A DNA stretch of 6,366 bases from Epsilonproteobacteria bacterium UBA6211 (GTDB lineage: Bacteria; Campylobacterota; Campylobacteria; Campylobacterales; Arcobacteraceae), in assembly GCA_002421845.1 (NCBI GenBank), contig DISL01000103.1:1-6366 (forward strand). The letters are read 5' to 3'. The position numbers and the translations under genes were made by a program. The notes beneath the pieces are model-generated. The model saw only the letters and a program-made list of their open reading frames with translations, did no database searches and had not been told where the DNA came from. Position 1 is the stretch's first letter. Each line of letters starts with the position of its first letter. Shown here in pieces: positions 5,259 through 6,366 of this stretch.

Positions 5259-5320
5259 CAAAACCTTGTAACCAATAAATGTCTTAGCAGTCATTTATTG
5301 GCTAGAGTCAAACGTTATCT
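5253..5320 (+). repeat. attC site of cassette 5 (attC5), last in the array
   Basis: R'' is CTATAAC (5253-5259), matching GTTATA at the start of cassette 5 at 6 of 7 positions. The last core is GTTATCT (5314-5320). The arms CCAATAAATG (5272-5281) and CATTTATTGG (5292-5301) form a perfect 10 bp stem with a 10-nt loop. It lacks the CCCTRCGGG tip of the other four sites, so it comes from a different attC lineage. Bases from 5315 onward should be the original flank. Confidence 0.85.
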
Positions 5321-5454
5321 CGGATGTAACCACCCAATGATATTTTACATATAACTATTAACGCATATCTATAATATTTTAGCAAAATGATTAAGATTTT
5401 TATGAGTTTTAAAATGCTTATGATAAAATTCCAAAAATCTTTTGAAGGAAGAAA
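5315..5454. other. Right flank of the array and promoter region of the exporter gene
   Basis: This is 140 bp of noncoding sequence between the array end and the exporter gene. It contains TATGAT (5419-5424), overlapping TAAAAT (5424-5429), preceded by periodic T-runs, which resembles a Campylobacterota vegetative promoter without a -35. The ribosome site is GAAGGAAG (5444-5451). An inverted repeat AAGATTTTT (5393-5401) / AAAAATCTT (5433-5441) brackets the -10 and could be a regulator site or chance in AT-rich DNA. Confidence 0.45.
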
Positions 5455-6078
5455 ATGCAATTTGACATCTGGTTAACGCTTCTCATAGCTTCCATCGTTA
5501 TCTCTATCTCTCCTGGTGCTGGGGCTGTTGTCTCCATGAATTCAGGGCTAAAATATGGACTTAAAAAATCATATGCCACTATCTTTGGTCTTCAAGTTGG
5601 CTATCTTGCTCAGGCTTTTTTAGTAGTTATCGGACTAGGTTCTATCATCTCAAAGTCTTTGATGCTTTTTAATCTCGTCAAATGGATAGGTGTAGCTTAT
5701 CTTGTTTATCTAGGGCTGAGTAAGATATTTGAAAAAGTACAAGTTATCAATCAAGAGGAGATTTTAGACTCTTTTGATGGTAAAAAAGCCTTTGTAACTG
5801 CGAGTTTTATCAACCTTACAAACATCAAAGCTACTGTTTTTTTAGTTGCTTTTATACCGCAGTTTCTCAACCCAAATGAGTCTTTATGGCTTCAGTTTGC
5901 TATCATAGGTTTGACTTTGTGTTTGGTAGATATCGTAGTGATGACTGGTTATTCTTCTTTGGCATCAAAGTTGAAGTTTTTAGTCTCTAACACAAAAGCT
6001 ATGAAAATCCAAAACACTATCACAGGAAGTATGCTACTTGTAGCAGCAGCTTTTGTTTCAACTGCAAAAAGAGGATAG
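5455..6078 (+). CDS. LysE/RhtB-family amino-acid exporter
   Basis: The 207-residue membrane protein is of full family length. Hydrophobic segments at about 5-25, 40-65, 70-90, 112-136, 145-168 and 188-203 fit the five-to-six helix LysE/RhtB topology. The N-terminal SPGAGA (19-24) corresponds to the family's SPGPG motif with the second Pro replaced by Ala. GLKYGLKKS (31-39), LKW-like VKWIGVAYLVYLG (75-87), NLTNIKA (120-126, usually NxxNPKA) and FIPQF (133-137) follow in the expected order. It should export an amino acid such as homoserine, threonine or a leucine-type substrate across the inner membrane; the substrate cannot be read from sequence. The ATG at 5455 follows GAAGGAAG at 3 nt. It is outside the array: no attC follows it, and its codon use looks richer in C-ending codons such as ATC than the cassettes. 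Confidence 0.9.
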   Translation: MQFDIWLTLLIASIVISISPGAGAVVSMNSGLKYGLKKSYATIFGLQVGYLAQAFLVVIGLGSIISKSLMLFNLVKWIGVAYLVYLGLSKIFEKVQVINQEEILDSFDGKKAFVTASFINLTNIKATVFLVAFIPQFLNPNESLWLQFAIIGLTLCLVDIVVMTGYSSLASKLKFLVSNTKAMKIQNTITGSMLLVAAAFVSTAKRG

Positions 6079-6090
6079 GCTTAGAGAGGT

Positions 6091-6366
6091 TTACGCATTG
6101 AAGTTTTTAGAGAAGGATTCTACCGCGTCAAAAGGAATCGCTTTAGAGTAGTACCACCCTTGGATAAAATCAACATCTTGACTCATAAGCCTCTCATACT
6201 CTTCTTGTGTTTCCACGCCCTCTAAGACGATTTGCAAATCAAGATTAACGCATAATTGGCAAATATTTTTATACAAAACCAACCCTTTGGAGGTTTTGGT
6301 AAATTCTATGATTTTTTTATCGATTTTTACGATATCAAGTGGTATCTCATAGAGCATAGAAAAGTT
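6091..6366 (-). CDS. EAL-domain protein, C-terminal part (cut by window edge)
   Basis: Ninety-one residues and the stop are visible on the minus strand; the frame stays open to the window edge, so the gene starts outside. The peptide has the late motifs of the EAL fold: IPLDIVKIDKKII (8-20 of the visible part), the LEGVET loop (48-53, E49) and DFIQGWYYSKAIP (66-78). EAL domains hydrolyse cyclic di-GMP to pGpG. Whether this one is active depends on the EAL and DDFG residues upstream of the window. In full proteins this domain often follows GGDEF or sensor domains. It is convergent with the exporter gene, leaving 12 bp between the stops, with no clear terminator. Confidence 0.88.
   Translation of the reverse strand, partial: NFSMLYEIPLDIVKIDKKIIEFTKTSKGLVLYKNICQLCVNLDLQIVLEGVETQEEYERLMSQDVDFIQGWYYSKAIPFDAVESFSKNFNA

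Larger units (their letters stand above)
558..5314 (+). mobile_element. Integron gene-cassette array of five cassettes, no integrase in window (CALIN)
   Basis: Five same-strand cassettes can be delimited at the G/TT point of each core: 558-1724 (kinase), 1725-3159 (KAP NTPase), 3160-4108 (TIR), 4109-4684 (GNAT-like) and 4685-5314 (BrnT/BrnA). Each ends in an attC hairpin of about 68-72 bp. The core opening each cassette is complementary to that cassette's own terminal R'' box: GTTATAT/ATATAAC, GTTATAC/GTATAAC, GTTAGCTT/AAGCTAAC, GTTGTATC/GATACAAC, and GTTATA/TATAAC for the last. Four of the five attC hairpins share the tip CCCTRCGGG. Cassette genes are tightly packed, in one orientation, and unrelated to one another, as is typical of integrons. 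No intI lies in the window, so it must have been lost or lie elsewhere. Confidence 0.92.

Noticed and set aside
1663..5320. Regular hairpin repeats as a CRISPR array
   Set aside because: The repeats are 0.6-1.4 kb apart, enclose whole genes, and differ in their stems; they fit attC sites in every respect.
5349..5359. An 11-nt inverted match between the right flank and the first junction at 553-563 as terminal inverted repeats of a transposon
   Set aside because: It is short, very AT-rich, and lies about 35 bp outside the array end defined by attC5; no transposase is present.

Overview
The window is AT-rich and reads as a chromosomal segment of a Campylobacterota-type bacterium (Arcobacter, Sulfurimonas or Sulfurospirillum relatives). 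This assignment is inferred from codon usage, T-tract promoters without a clear -35, and the flanking genes; I cannot name a species. The central part is a foreign-looking integron cassette array. The two ends are ordinary host genes.

Layout. At 1-129 (minus) lies the N-terminus of an AlaX-type alanyl-tRNA editing protein, cut by the window edge. At 142-557 there is an AT-rich gap of about 415 bp with no convincing gene. It holds a promoter pointing into the array and four copies of ATGTATGT in two inverted pairs, each pair spaced exactly 41 bp. From 558 to 5314 there are five consecutive gene cassettes, all on the plus strand, each ending in its own attC site. They encode (1) a Ser/Thr protein kinase, (2) a KAP-family P-loop NTPase, (3) a TIR-domain protein, (4) a small GNAT-like protein and (5) a BrnT/BrnA toxin-antitoxin pair. 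At 5455-6078 (plus) is a LysE/RhtB-type amino-acid exporter, and at 6091-6366 (minus) the C-terminal end of an EAL-domain protein.

The cassette assignment is supported base by base. The 7-9 nt that open each cassette are the reverse complement of the R'' box at the end of the same cassette, perfectly for cassettes 1-4 and at 6 of 7 positions for cassette 5. These sequences differ between cassettes 1/2/5, 3 and 4, so the agreement is not simply a constant motif. No integron integrase lies in the window, so locally this is a cluster of attC sites lacking an integrase (a CALIN).

How it works together. Cassettes 1-4 have only about 18-27 bp between the cassette boundary and the start codon and no visible promoter, so they are probably read from the upstream promoter at about 510-540. 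Cassette 5 carries its own consensus promoter (TTGACA, 17 bp, TATAAT) with a palindrome over the -35, as expected for a self-regulated toxin-antitoxin cassette that also stabilises the array. Kinase, KAP NTPase and TIR domains are all known in bacterial anti-phage or abortive-infection proteins. The attractive hypothesis is therefore a mobile, modular defence array delivered as integron cassettes. That function is inference; the array structure is seen directly.
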